IMG/VR virus record: IMGVR_UViG_3300042559_000940
Span: 1-50,531 of that record
DNA from: a virus
Strand: one strand, 5' to 3'
DNA: 50,531 nt
Part shown: positions 14,064 to 21,683 of the stretch, one piece after another
Position numbering within the stretch: the stretch's first letter is position 1
Layout: every line of letters starts with the position of its first letter
The notes under the pieces: model-generated
The model's input: only the letters and a program-made list of their open reading frames with translations
Told to the model about the DNA's origin: nothing
Databases searched by the model: none
Made by a program: the position numbers and the translations under genes

Positions 14064-14303
14064 TTATTTTTTTATAGCAAGTAGTTTAGCTTTTAAATCT
14101 TCGCTGCCTACTTTAGGTTTTTCCTGGGCCACCACTGGTTGGGATTGTATTTTAGTATTTTTATAGGGTTCTTTGTCCCAGCCATTGCGGCTTCTAACAG
14201 CGGCGATGCGGGTCTGGATTTCAGCAATTCTAATATGGAGGTCCGATGATCCACTGTGTACTTCATCTTCTTTTCCTTTAAATAGATCGATCAGCCACTT
14301 CAT
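14064..14303 (-). CDS. Hypothetical basic protein (79 aa)
   Basis: This small charged protein begins MKWLIDLFKGKEDEVHS, contains IRIAEIQTRIAAVRSRNGWD and ends in a lysine-rich tail. No signal peptide. It sits 7 bases before the cyclase gene in the same direction and overlaps the preceding gene by 4 bases. Function unknown. Confidence 0.65.
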   Translation of the reverse strand: MKWLIDLFKGKEDEVHSGSSDLHIRIAEIQTRIAAVRSRNGWDKEPYKNTKIQSQPVVAQEKPKVGSEDLKAKLLAIKK

Positions 14304-14638
14304 TTTTTAATTTGAAATTCTATGCCTAATACTACACCAATGTTGTTATCTTCGAACCCTGGCGATATATAACCTATTGTATTATCATTTAATTCATAAG
14401 TGGATCTAACAAAAGGAATTACAGTGCTTTCATTGTATCCAGATACTAAACCGAATTCGTGATTCCATTTTCCGCTGCCTAGCTCAATCCCAGCATAAGC
14501 ACTTAATGCATCTTCGCTATTGTAGTAAGCACCTGCAATAAAGTCATCGTTTTGTAAACGAATATGTGGATGCAAATTATTGTAGTCCTCGTTCATTCCT
14601 AGATGAAAACTCAATGCTATTCCGTATACTAAATCCAT
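14300..14638 (-). CDS. Beta-rich, possibly barrel-like protein (112 aa)
   Basis: Alternating aromatic and polar strands (HPHIRLQNDDFIAGAYY, GYISPGFEDNNIGVVLGIEF) suggest an outer-membrane-like beta structure. No N-terminal signal peptide is visible, so export is uncertain. It lies inside the curli/cyclase cluster, with an ATAAATA site just upstream. I do not recognise the family. Confidence 0.6.
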   Translation of the reverse strand: MDLVYGIALSFHLGMNEDYNNLHPHIRLQNDDFIAGAYYNSEDALSAYAGIELGSGKWNHEFGLVSGYNESTVIPFVRSTYELNDNTIGYISPGFEDNNIGVVLGIEFQIKK

Positions 14639-14669
14639 TGTTATTGCCCCCTAACGTATTTATTTAAAA

Positions 14670-14693
14670 TGATAGGGCCCGTAGGCCCTATCA
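14670..14693 (-). terminator. Terminator with cUACGg tetraloop
   Basis: TGATAGGGCC-CGTA-GGCCCTATCA. On the minus strand the loop is TACG closed by C-G (a stable UNCG tetraloop), followed by TTTTAAAT. It separates the discoidin-curlin gene from the next gene, which has its own late-like promoter at 14657-14664. Confidence 0.75.
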
Positions 14694-14711
14694 TTAAGGT
14701 GGTATACAAAT

Positions 14712-16361
14712 TTATTGTTGATTAACTGTCATATTGCAAGTGCCGCTAGTACAAACGCCATTTACTACAGTATTGTCACTGAGGTTATTTGGAAGACTAT
14801 ACAGCTGACTTGTATCTCCACTCTGTGTAAGATTGAAGTTCCAGTTTCCGCCTGCATTTTCTAGTTCTACTATTGCTTGATGATTACCTGCACCTTCTTG
14901 CAATACTGTAACTGTAGCATCATCGCCGACGTTGGTAAGATCTAAATGATGTAGTCCAGTTCCTGTTTGAGTAATGTTGTATGTTCCGTAACTACCGTCA
15001 ATATCTAAAAATGCTGTTTTGTTGCTGTTACCACTTTGTTCAAATGTCATAGTGTTGTTGCTGCCTACAATGTTAATGTCAGCAAAGTTTCTATCAGCAT
15101 TTGATCCACTCTGTGAAATATCCAGTGTGTTTGAACTACCGTTTAAGTAAAGTAATACATAGTTACCATTGCTTAGTTGTTCAATGTCAACTGTGTTTGA
15201 ACTACCTATAATAGTAAAGTCAACATTGTTGCCACTTGTAATAGCAAATGCTGTTGCAACTTGTGCTTGTTGTACACTTGTGATACTGGTTAACGGTACT
15301 TGTACTTGTGGACCTGGGTTGCTTACACTTCCTGAACCTTGGTCAGTGCTGGTAGTGGTATCGCCGTCTTCCATCAAGAATATTACTTCTGCAATCTGAA
15401 CACTGTCGCAAGCAAGTATCTGTTGTTGTGTAGTTGGATTAGCACAACTAGGATCTGTTGTTGACTTTAATTCAGGGAATGTAATAAAGTAATAAACATA
15501 TGCTGTTGTGTTTGTAATAACTACAGGATCTATTGTTACACCACGTCCGCTAGGCAGTGTAATAGGTTGATCTTGTACAATTGCTGTCCAAGTAACACCA
15601 TCGTTTGAACCATAAAGTGTAAACTTAGTTGGATCACGCAATGCAAAATCGTTTGCTGTTGTGAATTGCAATGCTTTTACCACACGACCTGCACTTAATT
15701 TTACAGTGAAACCTGCTGTTTCTCTGTCAAAGTTAAGATACTTGGTGCTGCCGCTGCCGTCGACTGCTTTAATGGCTTCTTCACCTGCAGGTGTATTAGT
15801 ACTAGTTGGATAAACAGTTGTTATAGTACTGTTTAGGTTAGTATAAGTTGGACCTGCTGGAGCAGCACTTTGTCCTGCTGCTAGCGGCTGCGAACTTGCG
15901 AAAGTGTAACTTGTTAAATCACTTGAATCTACACTTGTATCCATATTTGTAAACGAAGCACTAGATCCATAGTTATAACCTTGTGCTGTCGAGATAACAT
16001 TACCAAAGAATCCGCTGCCGATATAAAATATGGCGCCGGAGCCTAGTGCTGTAATGTCTCCGTAGTCATGAATAATACGATCCAGTGTTCCGTTGGAATT
16101 CATTAATCTTAGACCTTGTTTTCCCGGTTGCACTGTTGAATCAAAAAATTCAAAATACTGCCCGGAGGTTGCTGTTACTGTGTTGAAGTCCTTATCGTAT
16201 GGAGCAATAAAGTTGCTTGCATTAAGCGTTGTTCCATTCCAATAATATTGAACGTCAAATATTTGTGCTATACCAAATTTACCATCTGTAATTGCAGCGT
16301 TTGCTGCTGTGGCAAATGTTAGTACAAAAAATGTTGCGATTATTTTTATTATTGTTTTCAT
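14712..16361 (-). CDS. Secreted adhesin with discoidin-like domain and curlin-type repeats (549 aa)
   Basis: A signal peptide (MKTIIKIIATFFVLTFATAANA) leads into a unique domain. A region at about 190-310 (AIKAVDGSGSTKYLNFD ... FTLYGSNDGVTWTAI) resembles F5/8 type C/discoidin carbohydrate-binding folds. The C-terminal third carries curlin-like repeats (SSNTLDISQSGSNAD, GNSNKTAFLDIDGS). It probably joins or caps a curli-like fibre and gives it a binding domain. Domain placement is by eye. Confidence 0.75.
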   Translation of the reverse strand: MKTIIKIIATFFVLTFATAANAAITDGKFGIAQIFDVQYYWNGTTLNASNFIAPYDKDFNTVTATSGQYFEFFDSTVQPGKQGLRLMNSNGTLDRIIHDYGDITALGSGAIFYIGSGFFGNVISTAQGYNYGSSASFTNMDTSVDSSDLTSYTFASSQPLAAGQSAAPAGPTYTNLNSTITTVYPTSTNTPAGEEAIKAVDGSGSTKYLNFDRETAGFTVKLSAGRVVKALQFTTANDFALRDPTKFTLYGSNDGVTWTAIVQDQPITLPSGRGVTIDPVVITNTTAYVYYFITFPELKSTTDPSCANPTTQQQILACDSVQIAEVIFLMEDGDTTTSTDQGSGSVSNPGPQVQVPLTSITSVQQAQVATAFAITSGNNVDFTIIGSSNTVDIEQLSNGNYVLLYLNGSSNTLDISQSGSNADRNFADINIVGSNNTMTFEQSGNSNKTAFLDIDGSYGTYNITQTGTGLHHLDLTNVGDDATVTVLQEGAGNHQAIVELENAGGNWNFNLTQSGDTSQLYSLPNNLSDNTVVNGVCTSGTCNMTVNQQ

Positions 16362-17452
16362 TGTTTTTGTACCACCTTAATATTGATGTTGTCGCCACCG
16401 TCTTGTATTTGAACGTTTGCAACGTAGTCGTCTTGTGTAAGACTGTAAGTTCCGTGTGTGTCTGCCCTGGTATTTAGAACAGCAATGTGAGGAGGGCGAT
16501 CACTGTCTATAAATATGCTTTCTTCGTTTGCAATCCATGTCATCCATGGATATTTGTGTATGTTTGGTAAAATTGTATTTTCTTCTTCATCTAGTTCGTT
16601 GTCGTCTAAGCCTGGTGTGAAATCTAAAAAGTTATCCAAGTATTTGTTATTAAGCCTGTTTACGTCTAATTGTGAAAAGTTAAGAAGATCGTCGTTTAAT
16701 AAATTTACGCTAAGTTCTTGATATTCTAAAAAGTCTACATCAAGGCCTGTTCTAATTTCTTCTTCTTCGTCTTCAGTAGCAAATCCGTTTGGAAATTCAC
16801 TAGGAGGAACAATGATTAATTCATTGTTAATATTTGATCTTTGTAACAATAATCTACGAGGATCGCTTGGTAACATTGCCATACTGCTTACCATAGTTCC
16901 TTGGTATGCTTCGTTAAGAGATACACTACCTGCTGCGTTACTAACTGTAATAGCACCCACTGGACATTCGTCTTCGTTGAGTGTTTCGTCAGGGCAACTT
17001 GGAAGCAGAATTATCAGACTACGACCTAACTCGTCCACAGTCATTGAAAAATCAGTACCTCTAACTGTTATGCTAGCAGTAGGCGTGTTTATACTTACAC
17101 GATCTCGGCTAGTTTTAGCTAGTTTACCGCTGGTCATTTGTACAGTGCCGAGGGCAACTTTCATACTCATACTTCCTGTGCTGGTGTTTGGGTCATATAC
17201 AAAATCGTCTATCACTAATTCACTTTGTTCAGTAATTCTTACTTTTGAATCGTCTTCAAATGTAATTTCTAAATTAGTTTGAGCAGTAATCAACTTGTCT
17301 AGCATTTCCACACCGAACCCTGCTTGTTCAAAAACAAGTTCTTCTTTGCTACGAACAGCACCTGCAGGATTGCCATCAAACTCTGTGATACTGCCCACTT
17401 CAGCAAATGCTATGCTAGGTATAATAACCATTATTCCAAACCAACGCCACAT
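16358..17452 (-). CDS. Periplasmic FecR-domain protein with a C-terminal curlin-like unit (364 aa)
   Basis: After a signal peptide (MWRWFGIMVIIPSIAFA) there is a FecR beta-domain (about 30-170), with the LEITFEDDSKVRITEQSELV and TPTASITVRGTDF motifs. A long acidic linker with asparagine/leucine repeats follows. The final 30 residues (YSLTQDDYVANVQIQDGG, NIKVVQKQ) resemble one curlin unit, so it may bind the fibre. It overlaps the adhesin gene by 4 bases. In cellular bacteria FecR domains sense or scaffold at the periplasmic side of signalling modules. Confidence 0.82.
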   Translation of the reverse strand: MWRWFGIMVIIPSIAFAEVGSITEFDGNPAGAVRSKEELVFEQAGFGVEMLDKLITAQTNLEITFEDDSKVRITEQSELVIDDFVYDPNTSTGSMSMKVALGTVQMTSGKLAKTSRDRVSINTPTASITVRGTDFSMTVDELGRSLIILLPSCPDETLNEDECPVGAITVSNAAGSVSLNEAYQGTMVSSMAMLPSDPRRLLLQRSNINNELIIVPPSEFPNGFATEDEEEEIRTGLDVDFLEYQELSVNLLNDDLLNFSQLDVNRLNNKYLDNFLDFTPGLDDNELDEEENTILPNIHKYPWMTWIANEESIFIDSDRPPHIAVLNTRADTHGTYSLTQDDYVANVQIQDGGDNINIKVVQKQ

Positions 17453-17453
17453 A

Positions 17454-18287
17454 TTAGTTCTGTAATATATTCACAGTATTTGAATTACCAGCAACTACAC
17501 CAGTGATATAAGTATATCCTATAGCAGTCTGTTGATCAAACGTAAATGCATTGGAGTTTCCGGTTATGTCCATTGTGATATTGTTATAACCTGCTGCTCC
17601 AGTTTGAGTAAATGCTAATACGTTGTTTCCACCAATGATGTCCATAATTACTACATTGTTTCCACCTGTGGTATTTTGAGTAATATCGGTAGTGTTTGAA
17701 TCTCCATCAATGTTAGCAGTTACAGAGTCATAGCCTGCTGTTGAAATTTGTGTAAGATTGAACACGTTTTGATCGCTAGGAGTAGTTTGTCCTATTTTTA
17801 TATTATTAGTGCTATCTGCACTGTCTAATGCAAAGTTCAACTGGTTATTACTACCTATTAGTTCTACTGTAGTTGTGGTATTGTTAACAATTACACCATT
17901 ACAATTACTGTTTGTATAATCTCTACAGTATGTAATAGCGTTCGAACTACCAGTAATAGTAGTATCAAATGTATTTGAAATTCCGCCAAATATTTGTCCA
18001 ATTATAGTGTTATAATCTCCAGCGGCACTGTAGACCAGTGTAGTATTATTTGCCCCTGATTCTAATTCAAAATCTGCTTCGTTGCCGTCGCCGTTTTGAG
18101 TTATGTTAATATCAATGTCATTTCCTTCAATATCAAAAGGGTTGTCTTCTCTATTAACACGGTTAAGTCCATTTTCTTGTAGCACATCTACATTCAATGC
18201 ACCACCTGCTTGATCAATATATACTTCACTTGCTATCGCTGTTGTTGCCAACATAGAGAAAGCCACTGTGGTTAGAATCTTTTTCAT
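17454..18287 (-). CDS. Curlin-repeat (CsgA-like) amyloid fibre subunit (277 aa)
   Basis: A signal peptide (MKKILTTVAFSMLATTAIA) is followed by repeats of the pattern G-N-x-N-x-hydrophobic-x-Q (GDSNTTDITQNT, GGNNVLAFTQTGA, GNSNAFTFDQQ, GNSNTVNILQN), the beta-hairpin repeat of curli subunits. E. coli CsgA is 151 aa with five repeats; this one is longer. It lies downstream of csgG and next to the FecR gene. Exact subunit versus nucleator role is not decided. Confidence 0.85.
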   Translation of the reverse strand: MKKILTTVAFSMLATTAIASEVYIDQAGGALNVDVLQENGLNRVNREDNPFDIEGNDIDINITQNGDGNEADFELESGANNTTLVYSAAGDYNTIIGQIFGGISNTFDTTITGSSNAITYCRDYTNSNCNGVIVNNTTTTVELIGSNNQLNFALDSADSTNNIKIGQTTPSDQNVFNLTQISTAGYDSVTANIDGDSNTTDITQNTTGGNNVVIMDIIGGNNVLAFTQTGAAGYNNITMDITGNSNAFTFDQQTAIGYTYITGVVAGNSNTVNILQN

Positions 18288-18326
18288 TTTTTTGCCCTCG
18301 TATTGGTAAGTTTTATCTTACTCTGT

Positions 18327-19100
18327 TTATTGTTGGATGGTCCAGATACCGTTATCCGCACCTTCCTTTATCATTTCTACTATTGCTGCTTGAATTGCCA
18401 ATCTTACAGCATGATTTACGCTTTCGTTTTGACTGTTGCCCACTTCTAATTCAACTGCTTGTGTGCCTAACTCAATAAAGCGAAATACCCCCATATCTGT
18501 GCTAGTGCTTACAACTGTTTTTGTTACCGCCGTGCTGGTTAATATTTCACCGGTCTGCACACTTACACAACGCATTGTTACAGTTATAACATCTTCTGTG
18601 TATTGAGTGCTCGGTCCTATACCTAAATAGCGTGCCCCCGCTCCGCCTGTTAGAGTATTTGAATCATAACCAACTATAGCACCTTCTACAATTAGTCCTG
18701 CAAACATCATTGGTGCTAGAGGAGTTTCGTCTCCTACACTTTCTCTGGTCTGTCTAATAATCTGACGCTCTTTAGACAAGTTTTCTAATCCCACACGTTC
18801 AACAACTTTAAACCATGTACCGTTGCCTACTTCGCGTAGTGCTTTAATTACGTATTCACTTGCACCTTGTGTAACGGCTGTGCTGATATTTGCAAGGCGT
18901 TCACTAGGTTTACGCTGCCCTGTTTTATCTTCAAATTGATACACTGCTGCTACCATAGGTCCTGCTAGAGGAGGAAGTGCATTTAGGTATTCTTCGTCTG
19001 TGATCACAACCTGCGGCGGTTCACTTTCAATTCTATTCACTGTAGATGAACAACTTGCTAATATAGATGTGGCCAGCAATATAGATAATAGTATTTTCAT
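18327..19100 (-). CDS. csgG: Curli secretion channel CsgG (257 aa)
   Basis: CsgG forms the nonameric outer-membrane pore that exports curli subunits. The protein has a lipoprotein signal with LASC lipobox (Cys17). PMVAAVYQFEDKTGQRKPSE, SEYVIKALREVGNGTWFKVVER and GARYLGIGPSTQYTEDVITV are characteristic of CsgG. The length matches E. coli CsgG (277 aa). Its first base overlaps the csgF stop. Curli secretion genes are known to me from pelagimyophages. Confidence 0.93.
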   Translation of the reverse strand: MKILLSILLATSILASCSSTVNRIESEPPQVVITDEEYLNALPPLAGPMVAAVYQFEDKTGQRKPSERLANISTAVTQGASEYVIKALREVGNGTWFKVVERVGLENLSKERQIIRQTRESVGDETPLAPMMFAGLIVEGAIVGYDSNTLTGGAGARYLGIGPSTQYTEDVITVTMRCVSVQTGEILTSTAVTKTVVSTSTDMGVFRFIELGTQAVELEVGNSQNESVNHAVRLAIQAAIVEMIKEGADNGIWTIQQ

Positions 19101-19555
19101 TAGAACGCAAACTCCCCTACTGGTACATCAAAGCTAGATACTAACTCTCCATTTGAGTCGTATACCTCTATATAAATTCTGTCATCAACATCTCTCATCC
19201 AACGAATATTATCGCCGAATGGAGTTTCTGCTTCTGCCCATTCTCCTATTGTAATGGTGCCGCCTTCGCCAAATAGTGCATCTGCTATTTGTTTTGACAG
19301 TTGTGCGTAGATACGACTTTCTAAGTTGTTTTGAAATTTATAAGCGTTACTGTTACGATATTCACGCTCAATGCGATCAAGTTCTGCTTGCTCGTCTGCT
19401 TTAATTTTATCTCTGCGTTGTTGCTCTAACTGTTCAATAGTAAGAACGTGTGTACTATATCCATTGCCGCTAAAAGCAGGGGAATTAAATTCAAACACGA
19501 TATCCGCTAGGGCCGGATTCGCAATCAAACATGCGATTATTATTATTTTTTTCAT
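19100..19555 (-). CDS. csgF: Curli assembly factor CsgF (151 aa)
   Basis: CsgF binds CsgG at the outer membrane and couples export to nucleation. A signal peptide (MKKIIIIACLIANPALA) precedes a mature start DIVFEFNSPAFSGNGYSTH, which matches the conserved N-terminal CsgG-binding segment of CsgF. ATG 19555 follows GGAGGGCATTCC and is better placed than the earlier in-frame codon at 19570. It is the first gene of the cluster. No CsgE, CsgC or CsgD is visible nearby. Confidence 0.9.
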   Translation of the reverse strand: MKKIIIIACLIANPALADIVFEFNSPAFSGNGYSTHVLTIEQLEQQRRDKIKADEQAELDRIEREYRNSNAYKFQNNLESRIYAQLSKQIADALFGEGGTITIGEWAEAETPFGDNIRWMRDVDDRIYIEVYDSNGELVSSFDVPVGEFAF

Positions 19556-19610
19556 TGGAATGCCCTCCATTATTATTTAACTAACGGAGTCATTTCTATG
19601 TATGCTAATA

Positions 19611-20291
19611 TTATTTTATATCAGGAAACAAGCATTCCTGTACAAAAACTTGTACATCTTCTTCGTTTAGTCCAAGAGCTGTCATTGTTCTTGGTGTATG
19701 CGGATTTTGTTTTTGATAATATGCATAACGATTTTGTGCTGCCGCGCCTTCTTCGTAAGTGCATTTTGTGTATCTGTAATATCCAAGCCAGTCATCAAGA
19801 TTGTTAAGACTTAAGTCTATTAACGATTCTAATTCTTCGTTGGTATTTACATTACCAACAGCAACCATATACTGACTAAAAATAGCTTTAGCCCAGTCAG
19901 GAAGCTCTCTTTCTTTTTTCCAGTCATACTCAGATACAACTTTTCCAAAGTTTATAATCATTGTATGATTAGGTGCTACAGTTGGACTAAAATCGTGAAA
20001 AAATCCTGTAACTTTATTTTTACCTGCTATTATGTCTAGCCCGTAAATTGGTGCAGTATCTGTGCAATGTGGAAATAAACAAACATGCATCATCCACAGT
20101 CCTTTAGTTGATCTTGCATCAACCACATCAACATGGGCACGACGAATTGTGTCGTTTTGCCAAACTCTATTCACCCAGCCCGGCTGATTAAATCTATCCA
20201 TGCCAGGCTCGTATACTTCTGTGGCACACGAGTTGAGTTTAGATATAATTTTATCTTGAAGATTGACTAACTGATTCCAAACTTCACTCAT
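19611..20291 (-). CDS. Ferredoxin-dependent bilin reductase (PcyX/PebS-like, 226 aa)
   Basis: These enzymes reduce biliverdin to phycobilins with ferredoxin electrons. Matching features are the WMMHVCLFPH strand, PIYGLDIIAG with the catalytic-type Asp (D86), the HDFSP segment and the C-terminal QNPHTPRTMTALGL ... QECLFPDI. It overlaps the heme oxygenase gene, which supplies biliverdin. Length fits the viral PebS/PcyX group known from oceanic phage sequences. Which product it makes cannot be read from the sequence. Confidence 0.83.
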   Translation of the reverse strand: MSEVWNQLVNLQDKIISKLNSCATEVYEPGMDRFNQPGWVNRVWQNDTIRRAHVDVVDARSTKGLWMMHVCLFPHCTDTAPIYGLDIIAGKNKVTGFFHDFSPTVAPNHTMIINFGKVVSEYDWKKERELPDWAKAIFSQYMVAVGNVNTNEELESLIDLSLNNLDDWLGYYRYTKCTYEEGAAAQNRYAYYQKQNPHTPRTMTALGLNEEDVQVFVQECLFPDIK

Positions 20292-20811
20292 TGGTTAATT
20301 CCGTAAACAATTGAATAGCAAACTCAAAACAACGATTTGCTTCTTCTGCCATGTCATCTGACAGCATTGATCTAACCTTAGTTTTAAGTTCTTCAACGTT
20401 ATCAAAATCATACATAGTTCCTGATCCTGGATTACGTTTCTTAATCATCTGGCCGCCATACATATCGCCAAAATGACGAACGTAAATGTGAGCAAGTATA
20501 CCTTCTCGATTTAGATTTATAATATGCTTTTCATATTCACGCACAACTGGCATTAAGAGACTGGGTGTGGTGCCTATAGCGTATTCTCGTTCGAGTTCTC
20601 TGATATCTGCATAAATGCGTTCTGCTCTATAGATTTCTTTTAGTTCAGGTAATACATGCTTGGCAGCATCTTCAAGTATAGAATATATCATATACTGATT
20701 ATACAGATAACGATGGTATTCTTCTGGAGAAAGCCCTTTAAGAAGATTTCGTGCAAATTCGGTACGTTCAGCACGTTGATGAACTTCGTATGTTAGTTCT
20801 TTTAACTTCAA
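20284..20811 (-). CDS. Heme oxygenase (175 aa)
   Basis: Heme oxygenase opens heme to biliverdin, CO and iron. The likely proximal heme ligand is His11 in YEVHQRAERTEFARNLL. The distal helix shows HIYVRHFGDMYGGQMIKK, with the conserved GD and GG glycines. The gene overlaps ClpS upstream (ATGA, 4 bases) and the bilin reductase downstream (8 bases). The pair forms a biliverdin-to-phycobilin cassette or, alternatively, an iron-release function. Confidence 0.88.
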   Translation of the reverse strand: MKLKELTYEVHQRAERTEFARNLLKGLSPEEYHRYLYNQYMIYSILEDAAKHVLPELKEIYRAERIYADIRELEREYAIGTTPSLLMPVVREYEKHIINLNREGILAHIYVRHFGDMYGGQMIKKRNPGSGTMYDFDNVEELKTKVRSMLSDDMAEEANRCFEFAIQLFTELTNE

Positions 20812-21140
20812 GCTTCTTCCTCTAATTTAATTCTTAAAGGAAACCCGTTATCTCTGCAAACAGAAATTGTTTCTATGGCCTTTTCTTCGGCAATTTCATA
20901 ACTGTAAACTCCAACAACTCCCGAACCTTCTTCGTGAATTTTCATAGTAAGAGCGTGTGCAGTTTCTTCAGAGTGTTTAAAAAGTTTGACTAATAACATA
21001 ACTACAAATTCCATTGGAGTATGGTCGTCATTTAAAAACACAACCTTAAATCTCGACGGTTCTTTATAATCAACTTTTATTTTTTCATTAACTTTAGCAA
21101 TGTCGAGTTGTTCTTTTTGTTTATATACATCATTTGTCAT
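20808..21140 (-). CDS. clpS: ATP-dependent Clp protease adaptor ClpS (110 aa)
   Basis: ClpS delivers N-end-rule substrates to ClpAP and changes its substrate choice. The family core is intact: FLNDDHTPMEFVVMLL (N37, D38, D39 for ClpA and substrate contacts), MKIHEEGSGVVGVYSYEIAE (H69), and the terminal PLRIKLEEE. Length agrees with bacterial ClpS. It lies between the small heat-shock protein and heme oxygenase genes. A phage copy next to HSP20, together with a phage tmRNA, suggests control of host proteolysis. Confidence 0.92.
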   Translation of the reverse strand: MTNDVYKQKEQLDIAKVNEKIKVDYKEPSRFKVVFLNDDHTPMEFVVMLLVKLFKHSEETAHALTMKIHEEGSGVVGVYSYEIAEEKAIETISVCRDNGFPLRIKLEEEA

Positions 21141-21157
21141 TTATTTTTCTCCAAGGT

Positions 21158-21186
21158 TTGTTAGAGGGTGTTGCACCCTCTAACAA
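21158..21186. terminator. 13-bp inverted repeat, terminator or attenuator
   Basis: TTGTTAGAGGGTG-TTG-CACCCTCTAACAA is a perfect 13-bp stem with a 3-base loop between the hsp20 stop (21194) and clpS start (21140). On the minus strand it is followed by ACC, not a T-run, so it may attenuate or protect mRNA ends instead of terminating fully. Confidence 0.6.
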
Positions 21187-21193
21187 TTAGACA

Positions 21194-21628
21194 TTAGTTA
21201 GCAATAATTTCAATTCTCTTCGGCTGTAGTTCTTCTGGAACATTACGCTTTAGATGAATATTTAGCATACCGAGCTCAAGGGTTGCGTTTGCAACTTCAA
21301 CAAAGTCGGCTAGTGTAAAGCTTCTACGGAAACTGCGTCTTCCGAGTCCCTTGTGTAGATACTTTACTTCCTCGTCTCCTTTTGGAGATGTGCCCTCAAC
21401 AGTCAAGATATTTTTATCGTGTACAATATCGAGATTGTCCATTCCAAAGCCAGCAACTGCAATACTGATCATCCATTCGTTTTCGTTGATTTCAGCAACG
21501 TTGTATGGAGGATAGTTGTTGGTATTTGGAGAATTGGCAAATTGACGTTCAATTTCATTAAAAATTCTGTCAAAGCCAACTGTGGCACGATGAAATGAGG
21601 GTAGGTCTAATGTTGTAAGTCTTGTCAT
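21194..21628 (-). CDS. Small heat-shock protein, HSP20/IbpA family (144 aa)
   Basis: An alpha-crystallin domain (about 35-130) contains NVAEINENEWMISIAVAGF, KYLHKGLGRRSFRRSFTLAD and ATLELGMLNIHLKRNVPEE. The family binds unfolding proteins without ATP. The N-terminus (LPSFHRATVGFDRIF) matches IbpA-type proteins. HSP20 genes are common in marine T4-like phages and may help capsid or protein folding. SD AAGGAG precedes the ATG. Confidence 0.9.
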   Translation of the reverse strand: MTRLTTLDLPSFHRATVGFDRIFNEIERQFANSPNTNNYPPYNVAEINENEWMISIAVAGFGMDNLDIVHDKNILTVEGTSPKGDEEVKYLHKGLGRRSFRRSFTLADFVEVANATLELGMLNIHLKRNVPEELQPKRIEIIAN

Positions 21629-21683
21629 TTTATATCTCCTTATTTAAGCAAGATCTTTCGGAACCCGTTTTGGCGTTCCACTT

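Noticed and set aside
12017-19555. Classic FecIR iron-uptake signalling
   Set aside because: No ECF sigma factor or TonB receptor is present. The FecR domain is paired with a CHASE2 cyclase instead.
19100-19610. CsgE or CsgC/CsgD genes near csgF
   Set aside because: No frame here fits these families; only csgF, csgG and curlin-type genes are visible.
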